A DNA stretch of 21,385 nt, taken from Elusimicrobiota bacterium (GTDB lineage: Bacteria > Elusimicrobiota > Elusimicrobia > Elusimicrobiales > UBA9959). The translations under genes were made by a program, and so were the position numbers. Positions 19,919-21,385 of this stretch are shown here, one piece after another (positions within the stretch are counted from its first letter, which is position 1; each line of letters opens with the position of its first letter). Below the pieces are notes generated by a model. The model worked only from the letters and a program-made list of their open reading frames with translations. It made no database searches and was not told where the DNA came from. Location of the stretch: contig DMXM01000017.1 in NCBI GenBank assembly GCA_003482905.1, forward strand, positions 1-21,385. Reading direction: 5' to 3'.

Positions 19919-20662
19919 ATGGAAGACCGACTTGCGCGCATAAGACTGATGCTGGGCGAAGAAAGGCTGGAGCGCCTGAAAAGATCGTTCGTGGTGGTGG
20001 TGGGAATGGGGGCCGTCGGCAGTTACGCCGTGGAGGGTCTGGCCCGCTCCGGCATAGGGCGCCTGCGCCTGGTGGATTTTGACGTGGTGCGCGCAAGCAA
20101 TATAAACCGGCAGCTCTACGCCCTGGGCTCCACGCTGGGCCGGCACAAAGCCGACCTGGCCGCCGAGCGGGTGCTGGACATTAACCCGCATTGCCGCGCC
20201 GAGAAAATGAATTTATTCGCCGACACCGGCACTTTCGACGCGATACTGGAGGGGAGCCCCGACCTGGTGATAGACGCCATAGATTCGCTGGGGCCTAAAG
20301 CCGGGTTGATAGCGGAAGTTGTGAAGCGCGGCCTTCCGCTGATAGCTTCCATGGGCGCCGCGCTGCGCACGGACCCCGCCGCGGTGCGCGTCGGCCCGAT
20401 AAAAGAGGTGGTGGGCTGCCCGCTGGCCGCCAAGGTGAGGAACCTACTCAGAAAAAGCGGCACTCATCTGGATTTTACCTGCGTTTATTCCCTGGAGCCG
20501 GTAGGAGAACTGAAGAAGAAGCGCCAGGTGGACCCGGAAACCGAGTTTCACGAGCAGGGCCGCCGGCGGGCCGCTCTGGGCAGCCTGCCCACGCTCACAG
20601 GCATCTTCGGGCTGACCATAGCCAATGCCGCCATAATGAAACTCGCCGGAACTGAAAAATAA
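19919..20662 (+). CDS. tcdA: TcdA-like E1/ThiF-family enzyme (ct6A dehydratase)
   Basis: TcdA (CsdL) uses ATP to cyclise t6A in tRNA to ct6A. The 247-residue protein begins MEDRLARIRLMLGEERLERL, a normal TcdA N-terminus. The adenylate-binding GMGAVGSYAVEGLARSGIG (29-47) follows, then LVDFDVV (51-57) and SNINRQLYALG (60-70). The later YSLEPV and GSLPTLTGIFGLTIAN stretches match the TcdA/HesA branch. The ubiquitin-like-transfer cysteine common to ThiF is not needed for this type. No sufE/csd sulfur-transfer genes are nearby. The ATG at 19919 lies four bases after the TatD stop, so it ends the operon starting at 15400. The following 151 bases hold no gene I can support. Confidence 0.87.
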   Translation: MEDRLARIRLMLGEERLERLKRSFVVVVGMGAVGSYAVEGLARSGIGRLRLVDFDVVRASNINRQLYALGSTLGRHKADLAAERVLDINPHCRAEKMNLFADTGTFDAILEGSPDLVIDAIDSLGPKAGLIAEVVKRGLPLIASMGAALRTDPAAVRVGPIKEVVGCPLAAKVRNLLRKSGTHLDFTCVYSLEPVGELKKKRQVDPETEFHEQGRRRAALGSLPTLTGIFGLTIANAAIMKLAGTEK

Positions 20663-20813
20663 AATACGCGCCGCCCGCGGCCGGATCTTGTTCATTTAGC
20701 GGAGAGACCGGAGACCCAATCCAGTATTTTCCCGGACACCCCGGGATTTTTAAGCATGCTTACGCCGTGGCCGCGGCGAGAACGGAACTCCGTTTGTTCA
20801 CAAAACCCTCCTG

Positions 20814-21385
20814 TCAGAGCCTCTCCAATTCCTGCGCCATAGCCTCCGGAAGCAGAGCGAAAACCTTGCTGGTGGCGGCGCATTCCTCCGATTTGATTTC
20901 TATCATGACCGTCAGTGTACGGAAACCCTGCTCCAGGTCCACGATGCTCCCGAGTTTCTCGGCTATACTCTTCAAGTCTCCCTCTATGAACTGCGGGACG
21001 GCCGGCATCACGCTTCTCTTCAGGGCGTTCAGCAGGGAGCCTATAAGGCCGTTAAGAATTATATTGCCGAGCTCCGTCAGCATTATCTCCTCCGCCGGAG
21101 TGGTGGCCTTCCCCCTGGGGAAGGGAAGCCCGGTAAAGCACCTGGAGACGCTTTCGATCTGCTCGGGGCGGAACATCATTACCAGGGTAAGCGGCGCCGT
21201 CTCCCTGAGACTCAAGTAAACGGCGGAGGAGGGATCCCCGAAATCGTGCTGCTTCAGGGCGTCCGCCAGCGTTCCGGAGGTAACCTCGGCGTCGAGTATC
21301 TGCCAGGCGCCTGCCGAAACGCGGGAGAGCCTTAACAGGCACCTGGAGAGGTCCACTGCCGCCAGGCTTTTTAAAGTGACATCGG
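20814..21385 (-). CDS. CheC-like chemotaxis phosphatase (5' end beyond window)
   Basis: The reading frame stays open to the window edge, so the start lies outside; about 190 residues are visible. CheC/CheX/FliY proteins dephosphorylate CheY-P. The sequence has one phosphatase motif, ExxNx22P: TELGNIILN with P exactly 23 residues after the N (MPAVP). The preceding D/S of the consensus is a Met. The N-terminal half (AVYLSLRETAPLTLVMMF, PFPRGKATTPAE) forms the usual strands of the fold, and the C-terminal part is EQGFRTLTVMIEIKSEECAATSKVFALLPE. CheC usually has two motifs; only one is seen, so CheX or a one-site CheC is possible. Nothing else of the chemotaxis set is in the window. Confidence 0.75.
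   Translation of the reverse strand, partial: DVTLKSLAAVDLSRCLLRLSRVSAGAWQILDAEVTSGTLADALKQHDFGDPSSAVYLSLRETAPLTLVMMFRPEQIESVSRCFTGLPFPRGKATTPAEEIMLTELGNIILNGLIGSLLNALKRSVMPAVPQFIEGDLKSIAEKLGSIVDLEQGFRTLTVMIEIKSEECAATSKVFALLPEAMAQELERL

Noticed and set aside
20692..20883. 63-residue minus-strand frame after the CheC-like gene
   Set aside because: It overlaps the CheC-like coding end out of frame, with no ribosome site or recognisable motif.

Overview
The window looks like chromosomal DNA of a GC-rich, diderm (LPS-type outer membrane) bacterium. Genes are tightly packed with many 4-base ATGA/GTGA/TTGA start-stop overlaps. There is a KdsC-type phosphatase for the Kdo branch of LPS synthesis, several exported Ala/Gly-rich proteins, a soj/spo0J-like parAB pair with parS sites, and a CheC-like chemotaxis phosphatase. 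This gene mix would fit Elusimicrobiota or a neighbouring phylum, but that is an inference from gene style and not proven here. No rRNA, tRNA or CRISPR array was seen.

Layout. 1-933: a sigma70-like promoter and a cytoplasmic coiled-coil protein. 990-1325 (minus): a single-PAS protein. 1409-3026 (plus): overlapping genes for a nitroreductase-family protein, a small signal-anchor protein and a multi-pass membrane protein. 3023-4930 (minus): a complete group II intron of the terminator-inserting (class C) kind with its reverse transcriptase/maturase. It sits exactly behind the terminator hairpin of the next operon. 4931-7728 (minus): an operon of an SDR epimerase, KdsC-like phosphatase, an acidic exported protein and CcdA. 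7729-7983: a regulatory region with two paired GTTAAC boxes. 7984-9633 (plus): an excisionase-type HTH protein, an SPFH/prohibitin membrane protein and a Gly/Asp-rich exported peptide, separated by terminators. 9738-10106: a DUF2089 zinc-ribbon/HTH regulator. 10107-10545: three palindromic parS-like sites. 10546-14659 (plus): parA, a 20-bp perfect hairpin, parB, an unknown exported protein, aspartate-semialdehyde dehydrogenase and a small lipoprotein-like protein. 14717-15373: a membrane-anchored hypothetical. 15400-20662 (plus): a strong promoter and structured leader drive a C11 (clostripain-like) peptidase, a large exported protein with a damaged HExxH-like motif, another exported protein, a TatD-like hydrolase and a TcdA-like E1 enzyme. 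20814-21385 (minus): the C-terminal part of a CheC-like phosphatase.

Working together. ParA/ParB and the three parS sites form a chromosome-segregation centre, which usually lies near the replication origin. The epimerase-KdsC-CcdA operon points to envelope biogenesis. The C11 peptidase and its two exported partners look like an extracytoplasmic proteolysis or processing unit of unknown role. Regulatory signals are unusually legible: several -10 boxes abut start codons (likely leaderless mRNAs), and two HTH genes have palindromes over their own starts.

The best candidates for something new are the HTH gene with twin GTTAAC operators, the parS variant with the outer G/C moved one base outward, the C11/pseudo-metalloprotease operon, and the intron insertion that leaves both flanking genes intact.
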